Below are positions 7,951 to 15,408 of a DNA stretch of 64,000 nucleotides, in pieces. Below the pieces are notes generated by a model. That model made no database searches, was not told the DNA's origin, and saw only the letters and a program-made list of their open reading frames with translations. The position numbers were made by a program, and so were the translations under genes. Origin of the DNA: Rhodocyclaceae bacterium (lineage in GTDB: Bacteria > Pseudomonadota > Gammaproteobacteria > Burkholderiales > Rhodocyclaceae); assembly GCA_018883265.1 (NCBI GenBank), contig VEQK01000001.1, positions 41,307 through 105,306 on the forward strand. Reading direction: 5' to 3'. Each line of letters opens with the position of its first letter. The stretch's first letter is position 1.

Positions 7951-10149
7951 ATGAACACAAAGTTCAACCCTTTGCGTCGGAAGTTCATTATTCAATCAGC
8001 TGCTGTTGGCGCCGGTATGGCGATTGGATTTGATTTGTCCGTCTTGGCTGGTACACCGGATGATCCAAACGCACCCCTATCAACCCCAGAGATTGGAGTA
8101 TGGGTTGTTGTTAAACCTAATGACGATGTCGTTGTGCGTATCGTGAAATCTGAAATGGGGCAGGGAACAATTACCGGGCTTTGCCAGCTTGTGGCAGAGG
8201 AGCTGGAATGTGACTGGAAAAAAATCTCTTACGAGTATCCCACTCCAGGAGAAAGCCGCCAGCGCAAGCAGGTCTGGGGAAGCTTTTCTACGGGGGGAAG
8301 CCGGGGGATTCGCCAGTCGGAGCAATATGTGCGTAAAGGGGGAGCAGCCGCAAGGATGATGCTGATTCAAGCGGCAGCCAACCAGTGGGGGGTTCCACCG
8401 AATGAGTGTGTAGCGCTCAATAGCGTTATTACACACAAACCCACAGGCCGGAAAACTACCTATGGCAAGGTGGCGGAAGCCGCATCTAAACTTCCGGTTC
8501 CCACAGGCGTCGCCCTAAAAGACCCCAAAGACTGGAAGCTGATTGGTAAGTCTATTGCGCGCATTGATGATACGGCAGGAAAAGTAACCGGTAAGCAGGT
8601 CTATGGCATAGATTTGAAGTTGCCCGGTATGCTGGTCGCTACCATCAATGAATGCCCCGTGTTTGGGGGCAAAGTCAAAAGCTTTGACGCCACTCAAGCA
8701 ATGCAGGTGAAGGGTGTCAAGAAGGTGGTATCCGTTGGAGGGACAGCGGTTGCTGTGATTGCGGATACCTTCTGGCATGCCAAGACTGGGATGGAAAAGG
8801 TAATGATCGATTGGGATTACGGCCCAAATGTCAATGTGACAAGCACTTCAATCAAGGAAGTGCTTGAGGAAGGCCTGACAGCCGCGGACGCATTTACGCG
8901 TAACCAAAAGGGTGACATCCGCCAGGCAATTTCACAATCAGCATCAACCCTTGAGTCCACATACTTTTATCCTTTTTTGAATCATGCCACGTTAGAGCCT
9001 ATGAACGCGACTGCGCTATGGACACCAGATAAGTGTGAAACATGGGTTCCTACGCAGAATGCTGAGAACTCAATCAATGCTGTCATCAAGGCTTCTGGTT
9101 TGCCACCGGAGAAGTGCGATGTTAATAAGATCAATATTGGCGGTGGTTTTGGTCGACGAGGTTCACATCAGGATTACACGACGCAAGCGGTCCTGATCGC
9201 TAAGCAAATGCCAGGGACGCCAATCAAATTAATTTGGACGCGCGAAGAAGATATGACCCAGGGCCGATACCATCCGGTTATGATGGGAAAATTAACCGGT
9301 GCATTTGATGCCAAGAAAAATCTGTTGGGGGTTCATATGCGCCTTTCAGGGCAATCTATCTTGGCGGCCACTAGCCCGTCAACGCTAAAATCCAACAACG
9401 GCCTGGACCCGGAGGTGTTTCAGGGTTTAGATCCGGAAGGACAACATGCGTTTACCTATGATTTCCCGAATCTGCTGATCGATCATGCAATGCGTAACAC
9501 ACATGTGCCCCCGGGGTTCTGGCGCGGCGTGAATATCAATCAAAACGGTATTTTTCTCGAGACTTTTGTGGACGAAATGGCGGAGTACGTTGGAAAGGAT
9601 CCGCTCGAATTCCGCTTACAGTATCTCAGTAAACATCCGGGCGCCGTAGGCGTATTAAAAGCGGTAGCCAACGGAATCGGCTGGAGCAAACCTCCAAGAA
9701 CTGGCGTATGCCGGGGTCTAGCCCAGATGCGATCCTATGGTAGCTATGCTGCTGCCGCCTGTGAGTTATCTGTTGAGAATGGAACAGATGTCAAAATACA
9801 TCGGTTCGTCGCAGCAATTGATCCGGGCTATGCCGTCAATCCAGCGCAGATCGAACGGCAAACTTCAGGCTCATTTGTTTTTGGCCTGTCGGCACTTTTT
9901 GAAGAGGAAATCACAATTGAGGGTGGTCGTGTTCAGCAGAAGAACTACAATGACTTTAACTCGATACGTTTAAAACAGATGCCCCATGTTGAGACGATCA
10001 TTCTTCAGAGTGGAGGAAAAGAGTGGGGGGGCGTGGGTGAACCCACAATTGCCGTTGGCGCCCCTGCGGTACTTAATGCGTTCTACAAAGCAACGGGTAA
10101 GCGTATTCGTACCATCCCATTGAAGAATAGCGGGATCTCACTCGTCTAA
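7951..10149 (+). CDS. Molybdopterin-binding subunit, IorB-type, Tat-exported
   Basis: Catalytic subunit of a xanthine-oxidase-family enzyme, closest in layout to isoquinoline 1-oxidoreductase beta subunit and membrane-bound aldehyde dehydrogenases. It has 732 residues. The N-terminus LRRKFIIQSAAVGAG is a twin-arginine signal, so the folded, cofactor-loaded complex is exported to the periplasm. Cofactor-binding segments GGGFGRRGS and SEMGQGT are present, and the C-terminal GVGEPTIAVGAP carries the glutamate that acts as the general base. A good AGGAAGA ribosome site precedes the ATG. It pairs with the upstream 2Fe-2S gene. No FAD subunit or cytochrome subunit is encoded nearby, so the electron acceptor is unknown, as is the substrate (N-heterocycle or aldehyde). 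Confidence 0.9.
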   Translation: MNTKFNPLRRKFIIQSAAVGAGMAIGFDLSVLAGTPDDPNAPLSTPEIGVWVVVKPNDDVVVRIVKSEMGQGTITGLCQLVAEELECDWKKISYEYPTPGESRQRKQVWGSFSTGGSRGIRQSEQYVRKGGAAARMMLIQAAANQWGVPPNECVALNSVITHKPTGRKTTYGKVAEAASKLPVPTGVALKDPKDWKLIGKSIARIDDTAGKVTGKQVYGIDLKLPGMLVATINECPVFGGKVKSFDATQAMQVKGVKKVVSVGGTAVAVIADTFWHAKTGMEKVMIDWDYGPNVNVTSTSIKEVLEEGLTAADAFTRNQKGDIRQAISQSASTLESTYFYPFLNHATLEPMNATALWTPDKCETWVPTQNAENSINAVIKASGLPPEKCDVNKINIGGGFGRRGSHQDYTTQAVLIAKQMPGTPIKLIWTREEDMTQGRYHPVMMGKLTGAFDAKKNLLGVHMRLSGQSILAATSPSTLKSNNGLDPEVFQGLDPEGQHAFTYDFPNLLIDHAMRNTHVPPGFWRGVNINQNGIFLETFVDEMAEYVGKDPLEFRLQYLSKHPGAVGVLKAVANGIGWSKPPRTGVCRGLAQMRSYGSYAAAACELSVENGTDVKIHRFVAAIDPGYAVNPAQIERQTSGSFVFGLSALFEEEITIEGGRVQQKNYNDFNSIRLKQMPHVETIILQSGGKEWGGVGEPTIAVGAPAVLNAFYKATGKRIRTIPLKNSGISLV

Positions 10150-10180
10150 TTCCCCTGGAATCTGACCTGGAAGACAAACA

Positions 10181-12907
10181 ATGAAAATTTCGCGACGTGA
10201 GTTTTTAAAGACGACAACCGCAGCTGGTGTCGCTTTGGTCTTTTCCAGGGTTTCTGTGGGTATGACGGGTGATGGGGTTAATACGGGTTCACAGCCTCCG
10301 GGATGGGCTGGGGATCCCGGGGAGGCAAAGTTCCGCTTTGATGGTCTGGCAAAGGTGACAGGTCAGAAGATCTATGCGCGTGATTTCAGGGCGCTGGATA
10401 TGGAGGGTTGGCCTGCTCGCGAAACCTATGTCTTCATAGTGAGATCCAATTTTGTTGATGTCCAGTTTATGGGTGTCGACCTGACCATATTGCCCGGCGA
10501 TTTAAAGCCGTTGAAAGTGATTACAGCGGAAGACCTTAAACGGGATGGGTTTGGAGCTGCAACGCGAGAGTTTCCTGAGGGCCGTTATCTCGTGCCCAAG
10601 GGTGATGCGCCCGATTATCTCGGACAGCCCGTTGCTATCCTGCTGTTTGGCGATCGTCGCGCCATGATGCACGCAAGATCCCTACTTATGGCTAATCCCT
10701 ACGTAGTTAAAAGAGGGCGGGGTGTCAAGGTTCCTGAGACTTTTGCTTATGCACCACAGTCCAACATTATCAAGGTTGTCGAGAATCGCCCTTATCCAAT
10801 GAGTGACAAGGTTGTTTTCTCTCAGATGCAAGGTGGACCGGCAAATCCGGAGGGAACCGGAGAGCGTAATGCCGAGGCTAAGAAGTACCGGCAATGGATT
10901 GCCCAGAAACTTGATAGTGAGGCAGATTGGAAGGTCTATAAGCGGCGTTACAGTACACAGATGACGGACCCGATGTTCATGGAGCCTGAATCAGGTTTGG
11001 CGTGGTACGAGCCCCAAAAAAAGACCTTACATATGGTGCTCGGAACACAATCCCCGGAAACGGATGCGGTAAATAGTGCCGAGATTTTTTCAGCAAAGGG
11101 TTGTAAATACGGGCTGAATAAGATCGACTTCACATCCTGCCAACTTGGCGGTGGCTTTGGCGGAAGAGATTCCTCTATCTTCTGTCTCTACCTGGCGATC
11201 GCTGCGGCGTATGCAGACGGCCCTGTCCGAATTCTGTTTGATCGGTTTGAACAGTTCCAGTCAGGGCTGAAGCGACATCCATCAGAGATCGATCTGGCGA
11301 TAGCAACCTCGCCTGATGGAACATTTCAGGCGATTCGGAATTGCGTGGCGTTTAACGCGGGAGGCAGAAAAAATATCAGCATTTACTTGGCTGAAGTCGC
11401 CGCCATTTCTGCAACCAGCGTCTATGGTTTTCCGCTGGTAGATATCAACACACGCGCATTGCGCTCCCCATCGGTTGTAGCTGGTTCCGTCCGCGGCTTT
11501 GGAGTCCCTCAAGCTGTTTTCGGAGTGGAATGCATGGTGGATGAAATTGCAGATTCGCTGAAGATAGATCCGATAGTACTTCGCCGGAAGAATATTCTCC
11601 AGCCGAATTCGGCGATTAGTACGGGTGCGAAAGTTGCCCCGCCGGGTCTTGATGAAATGTGTCAACTCGCCATGAAACATCCTATCTGGAAACGGCGCCG
11701 TGCCTTTACAGAAACCAGAGCGGCTGGTCAATCGAAGTTACATGGTGTAGGTTTTGCCGTAACCATGAAAAACTATGGCACGGGGAGTGACCCCGTCTTT
11801 GCCGGGGTTAGCATCTCAAGAGAGGGGCTGTTAACGGTAACAACCCATGCCGTTGAAATGGGCACAGGCATTGATACAACGCTTGCGACATCCACAGCCA
11901 AGTTGTTGGGCAACAATGCTAACAAGCTTGTTCTAGGCGAGATCGATGTCTTTAACCAGTTGAAACTGAAAGAATCTCGCGGCCAGGATGTGACTGACCC
12001 TTACTGGACGCCGATTGTTTTCAGTTCAACCAAGGCGGCGATGACCTCATCAAGAACAGTGTTTGGCGTAGAGCAGTCCAGCAAAATTCTATTTGATCTG
12101 GCGGTTCTTCCTGCGGCGAAGTTAATCTGGGGCTCAAACGCTAAGACGCTCGGTGCTAACGATGTGCTCTGGAAAGATGGATCGCTTACAGCCGAAGGTT
12201 TCAGAGATCTTTCGCTTCCCGAATTAGCCGCAAAAATTTACGACACCGATGCGATCACATCTGTGATCAATCACGCTTTTTATCGGGGTGGATGGGCAGA
12301 GGCTGATTACACGGTTTCAGGAAAAACCTTCCGTTATCCAATCGATGCGCTGGGCGTTAAACAGGCTTCAGCTAAGACTCACACGATCATTGAGAGAAAA
12401 AACCTTAAGTCGTACACCACAGAGGCTTTATGGGCGAGAGAAGGCCAGACAATGAGCGCTGCGGCATTTCTGGTTGCTGTGGAGGTGGATACCGCTACCG
12501 GAAAAGTTCAGGTCACAGATGGGGTGCATTACATTGCGCCCGGGAGAGTCCTTCAGAGAGCATTGGTAGAAGGGCAAATGGATGGTGGCTATGCAGAAGG
12601 TCTGGGTTATGCGTTACTGGAACACCTACCCGTCAATGACACAGGACCCTCTAACGGGTTCTGGAACCTGGGGCAGTATCAGGTGCCATTGGCTGAAGAT
12701 TGCGCCATCGGTCGAATTGAGAAAGTGATTTTGCCTGCGGAAAGCGCTAATAGTCCGGCCCGTGGTATTGCTGAAGCAGTCTCTTGTCCGATTGCGCCTG
12801 CAATTGTGAATGCTGTATCAAATGCGGTCGGTTTCAGATTCAGAGATCTGCCGATAACGCCTCAAAAAGTTCTGGCGGCTCTGTCAGATGCCGAGGTGGT
12901 CCAATGA
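10181..12907 (+). CDS. Second molybdopterin-binding subunit (xanthine dehydrogenase family), Tat-exported
   Basis: Large catalytic subunit of a second, more divergent molybdenum hydroxylase. It has 908 residues and begins KISRREFLKTTTAAG, a textbook Tat signal. An a/b-hammerhead region with F-R-F-D-G-L-A-K-V-T-G-like sequence near residue 48 is followed by molybdopterin segments GGGFGGRDS (about residue 322) and A-V-E-M-G-T-G, and the C-terminal G-I-A-E-A holds the likely catalytic Glu, although the usual E-P is E-A here. It lies 31 bp behind the first large subunit, and its stop overlaps the start of the second 2Fe-2S gene (ATGA), indicating translational coupling. Substrate is unknown. Confidence 0.88.
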   Translation: MKISRREFLKTTTAAGVALVFSRVSVGMTGDGVNTGSQPPGWAGDPGEAKFRFDGLAKVTGQKIYARDFRALDMEGWPARETYVFIVRSNFVDVQFMGVDLTILPGDLKPLKVITAEDLKRDGFGAATREFPEGRYLVPKGDAPDYLGQPVAILLFGDRRAMMHARSLLMANPYVVKRGRGVKVPETFAYAPQSNIIKVVENRPYPMSDKVVFSQMQGGPANPEGTGERNAEAKKYRQWIAQKLDSEADWKVYKRRYSTQMTDPMFMEPESGLAWYEPQKKTLHMVLGTQSPETDAVNSAEIFSAKGCKYGLNKIDFTSCQLGGGFGGRDSSIFCLYLAIAAAYADGPVRILFDRFEQFQSGLKRHPSEIDLAIATSPDGTFQAIRNCVAFNAGGRKNISIYLAEVAAISATSVYGFPLVDINTRALRSPSVVAGSVRGFGVPQAVFGVECMVDEIADSLKIDPIVLRRKNILQPNSAISTGAKVAPPGLDEMCQLAMKHPIWKRRRAFTETRAAGQSKLHGVGFAVTMKNYGTGSDPVFAGVSISREGLLTVTTHAVEMGTGIDTTLATSTAKLLGNNANKLVLGEIDVFNQLKLKESRGQDVTDPYWTPIVFSSTKAAMTSSRTVFGVEQSSKILFDLAVLPAAKLIWGSNAKTLGANDVLWKDGSLTAEGFRDLSLPELAAKIYDTDAITSVINHAFYRGGWAEADYTVSGKTFRYPIDALGVKQASAKTHTIIERKNLKSYTTEALWAREGQTMSAAAFLVAVEVDTATGKVQVTDGVHYIAPGRVLQRALVEGQMDGGYAEGLGYALLEHLPVNDTGPSNGFWNLGQYQVPLAEDCAIGRIEKVILPAESANSPARGIAEAVSCPIAPAIVNAVSNAVGFRFRDLPITPQKVLAALSDAEVVQ

Positions 12908-13446
12908 AAAAAATCAATGTGGAGTTTGTTTTGAATGGCGAACATGTTCGCCTCTCGCAGACGGATCCTGAACAGACCCTGAATGATTATCTACGGGATG
13001 AAATTGGTAAAACAGGCACAAAGTTGTGTTGCGGGATAGGAGTCTGTCGTGCATGTACGGTCGCTATTCAGGAGAAGTCCCAGTCAACACCCGAACCCAT
13101 CCGCTCTTGTGTCACGCCTTTGAGTGCCATCAACGGCAAAGAAGTCGTAACGGTTGAGGGGCTTGCTAAAGGGGACACGCTACACCCGCTGCAAAAAGCT
13201 TTTCTTGAAAACTTTTCGTTTCAGTGTGGCTATTCAACCCCCGGTTTTCTGATGGCATCGTATTGCCTGATTGAGAAACTACGCAGCAACCCGATCCCCC
13301 GCGCCCAAATAGATGCGGCAATACAGGATGCTGTCGGACAGCATATCTGTCGGTGCACGGGTTATGTACGATATTACAAGGCCATAAAACAGGTCATACT
13401 TGAAACCCCCGGTTTAATCGTGGGCAATGGAGCCCGATCGATCTAA
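12904..13446 (+). CDS. 2Fe-2S subunit of the second Mo hydroxylase, one cluster Cys replaced by Ser
   Basis: Small iron-sulfur subunit of 180 residues. I start it at the ATG of the ATGA overlap with the preceding gene; an earlier in-frame start would lie inside that gene and add unrelated residues. The first cluster has Cys43, Cys48, Cys51 and Cys69. In the second the family motif C-G-Y-C reads C-G-Y-S (Cys108, Ser111) while C-R-C (Cys149, Cys151) is kept, so one of eight conserved ligands is serine. The DNA is unambiguous (TGT GGC TAT TCA). The cluster might be Ser-ligated, altered in potential or absent. The paired paralogue at 7492 keeps all eight. Confidence 0.9.
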   Translation: MKKINVEFVLNGEHVRLSQTDPEQTLNDYLRDEIGKTGTKLCCGIGVCRACTVAIQEKSQSTPEPIRSCVTPLSAINGKEVVTVEGLAKGDTLHPLQKAFLENFSFQCGYSTPGFLMASYCLIEKLRSNPIPRAQIDAAIQDAVGQHICRCTGYVRYYKAIKQVILETPGLIVGNGARSI

Positions 13447-13573
13447 GATCAAACTATAGATGGGTTGTATGCCATAACCATCTGATTAATCTGGGCACAA
13501 ACCTCAAGTCGGGATCCTGTGGTTTACTGGTACTGGGTAAGAATTGCCCAGCGCACACCGGTGCCAATTGTGA

Positions 13574-13618
13574 ATGTCAGTATTTGTCAGAATGTTTCAA
13601 TGGTTTAATTGTTATCAT
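13574..13618 (+). promoter_or_regulatory. TGTCAG tandem-repeat promoter element before the permuted apyrase
   Basis: ATGTCAGTATTTGTCAG occupies 13574-13590. TATCAT (13613-13618) begins exactly 23 bases after TTGTCA, the same spacing as at 3678. The leader to the ATG at 13653 would be about 28 nt, making this the best placed of the three copies. Confidence 0.55.
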
Positions 13619-13652
13619 GCAAAAAATTTTATAAAACTTCTGGACAGTCAAC

Positions 13653-15173
13653 ATGAAACACGCCTTTACTGTACTCAAGTCGACCTTTTGCTTGGCCATC
13701 AGTGCTTCCCTCATCGCCTGTGGTTCGGGAAGCAGTTCAAATACGACGGCTGCACCGGGGAATAATGGTGGGCTTGATTGTTTTGCAGATGGCGCTACGG
13801 TTGCAAACACGACAGAAGGTAGCGGTATCGCCCTGTTCTTCAACGCCATCATCTATCCAAGCAATACCAATACAGGTACGCCATGGACATTTTTGTTGCC
13901 CGCGGCTTTGGATTTAAAGGGCACGCCAAACTACAACTACACCACTTGTGCTGCCAAATACGACACCATCATTAACACGGTGATCGCACAAGATCGCAAC
14001 AGGAACGGAACGTTTAATGAGGGTAGCAATGATACCTATGCAGCGCTCAGATCTGCCGTCGCGACAAGCACCGCACCTTTTGTTGGTTTAGATACTTTTT
14101 ATTGGGCAGCAGATAACCTTGGGTTGTCTGGCAATACAACGAGCCTGACAGCGTCAGCATTCAAGTCAGCGCTTGACACAAAATGTGCCGGCACAGTGGG
14201 AGGCCTCAATGATAATTTAAATACAACGGGGGTATGCCCTAATGGCACGTATATGCACAACTTCCTTTGGCGAAAGGATGGCCTGTTTACTAACAACGGC
14301 AATGCCAACTTTGTGGGTGTCCAACCTTCTGGCGGCAACCCCGGCTTGACGTGGACCCGTGGCTACCTGTTAAAGGCGTATTCGAACAGGCCAAGCGTTG
14401 AGCCTGGCGTCTGGACAGCTGTTTTTGATGCGGGCAGTAGTGGCACGCGCGTCTCTTTGTACCATGTGACACCTGGCCCCAAAGCAGTCGTAACGCTCCA
14501 GGGCAAAACCATCAGTTATAAGAAGGGAGACAGTGGTATTAATGACTTCATGGCCGGTAACGGTTGGATTGACCCCAATAGTTTTACCAATAAGGTCGTG
14601 CCCCCAGGTTGTTCCGGCACGACGAACCTGGGTCAGGATCAAGTGGGTCCTTGCGTGCTTCAGCCGCTTCTCGATGACGTCACAAACCTATTGGGGGTAG
14701 ATGTGCCAACTGCTCAAGTCAAGGTTGAGTTGTTTGCCACGGCGGGTATGCGCACCGAAGAAATTAAGAACGGCGGCGCTTTCACAAGTGCAGAGATCGC
14801 AAATTTCTATTCAAAGATGAAACAGTATGTAAGTTCGACACCAATTGGCGATGGTGTCGTGTATAGCAATGTGGGACAGTTCAAGACTATTAATGGCAAC
14901 AGCGAAGAGGGTGTCTGGAGCTGGATTAACCTGAACGATGTGTATTACGACACGTTTTCCACCTACGGATCGTGCGGCAATAATCAGATCGGTGATTTTG
15001 AGGTCGGTGGTTCTTCGATGCAGGTGGCTTTCCCGACCAATGCTGTAGCCAGTGATGCAGCGAACATCTACAACGTCAATATTAATGGGTGTTCAATAAA
15101 CGTATACAGCAAAACCTTCCTGGGCCTGGGTGGGGATGATGCGCGCAAGTTTATGCGGGCTTACAAATATTGA
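13653..15173 (+). CDS. GDA1/CD39 nucleotidase (apyrase) lipoprotein with circularly permuted domain
   Basis: Lipoprotein of 506 residues (lipobox LIAC, Cys23) carrying the ecto-apyrase signatures that hydrolyse NTP/NDP: VFDAGSSGTR (ACR1, residues 257-266), ELFATAGMR, S-E-E-G-V-W-S-W-I-N-L-N-D and EVGGSSMQV. The order is abnormal. The segment that closes a normal family member (N-G-T-Y, D-G-L-F, LTWTRGYLLKAY, ACR5-like) lies at 196-243, before ACR1, and the protein ends at GLGGDDARKFMRAY, a mid-protein segment in the paralogue at 17356. The first part (CFADG, the T-T-C-A-A-K-Y region) aligns to what follows DDARKAMR in that paralogue. This is a circular permutation, not a truncation. It probably works at the cell surface, supplying nucleosides to the lipoprotein hydrolase at 24196. 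Confidence 0.85.
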   Translation: MKHAFTVLKSTFCLAISASLIACGSGSSSNTTAAPGNNGGLDCFADGATVANTTEGSGIALFFNAIIYPSNTNTGTPWTFLLPAALDLKGTPNYNYTTCAAKYDTIINTVIAQDRNRNGTFNEGSNDTYAALRSAVATSTAPFVGLDTFYWAADNLGLSGNTTSLTASAFKSALDTKCAGTVGGLNDNLNTTGVCPNGTYMHNFLWRKDGLFTNNGNANFVGVQPSGGNPGLTWTRGYLLKAYSNRPSVEPGVWTAVFDAGSSGTRVSLYHVTPGPKAVVTLQGKTISYKKGDSGINDFMAGNGWIDPNSFTNKVVPPGCSGTTNLGQDQVGPCVLQPLLDDVTNLLGVDVPTAQVKVELFATAGMRTEEIKNGGAFTSAEIANFYSKMKQYVSSTPIGDGVVYSNVGQFKTINGNSEEGVWSWINLNDVYYDTFSTYGSCGNNQIGDFEVGGSSMQVAFPTNAVASDAANIYNVNINGCSINVYSKTFLGLGGDDARKFMRAYKY

Positions 15174-15222
15174 TGCAGGGCATTTAAAAAGAAACAACCA
15201 TGCCGAACAATAATTTTTTACA
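15121..15222 (+). repeat. Diverged direct repeat, left copy
   Basis: The end of the permuted apyrase gene, its downstream gap and the first codons of a vestigial gene (TGGGCCTGG... to ...TTTTTTACAGCGA) are repeated at 24121-24219 with scattered substitutions and single-base indels. The left copy contains an intact apyrase end and a broken nucleoside hydrolase start. Confidence 0.75.
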
Positions 15223-15247
15223 GCGAAAGGTGTTGTTAGCGGTTTAA
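15200..15247 (+). pseudogene. Remnant 5' end of a nucleoside hydrolase lipoprotein gene
   Basis: ATGCCGAACAATAA-TTTTTTACAGCGA matches the start of the gene at 24196 (M-P-N-N-K-F-F-T-A) but lacks one base, which shifts the frame and leads to a stop at 15245-15247. Similarity fades after about 25 bases. It sits at the same distance behind the apyrase end as the intact gene does behind the apyrase-tail remnant at 24121, suggesting loss of a tandem copy. Confidence 0.6.
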
Positions 15248-15408
15248 AAGCGTCCAGGACGATCAACGCCAAATAACCGCTGCGGAAACTCGCCGATGTC
15301 CTCGACTGGATGAGAGCAAAGGCACCTATGTTGCCACGCTGTCGTCAGGATTAGCATATACTTAAAAGGGTAGCCGTACATTAATTTCATCCCAATTTGA
15401 ATATTTCT

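Noticed and set aside
12784..12903. Longer N-terminus for the second 2Fe-2S gene
   Set aside because: The extra residues lie inside the preceding gene in another frame and are Cys-rich by chance; the ATGA overlap start gives the family's normal N-terminus.
13653..15173. Reading the apyrase at 13653 as a C-terminally truncated or frameshifted gene
   Set aside because: The missing C-terminal part is present at the N-terminus in the same frame, with recognisable motifs, and the stop is mirrored in the repeat copy at 24121.
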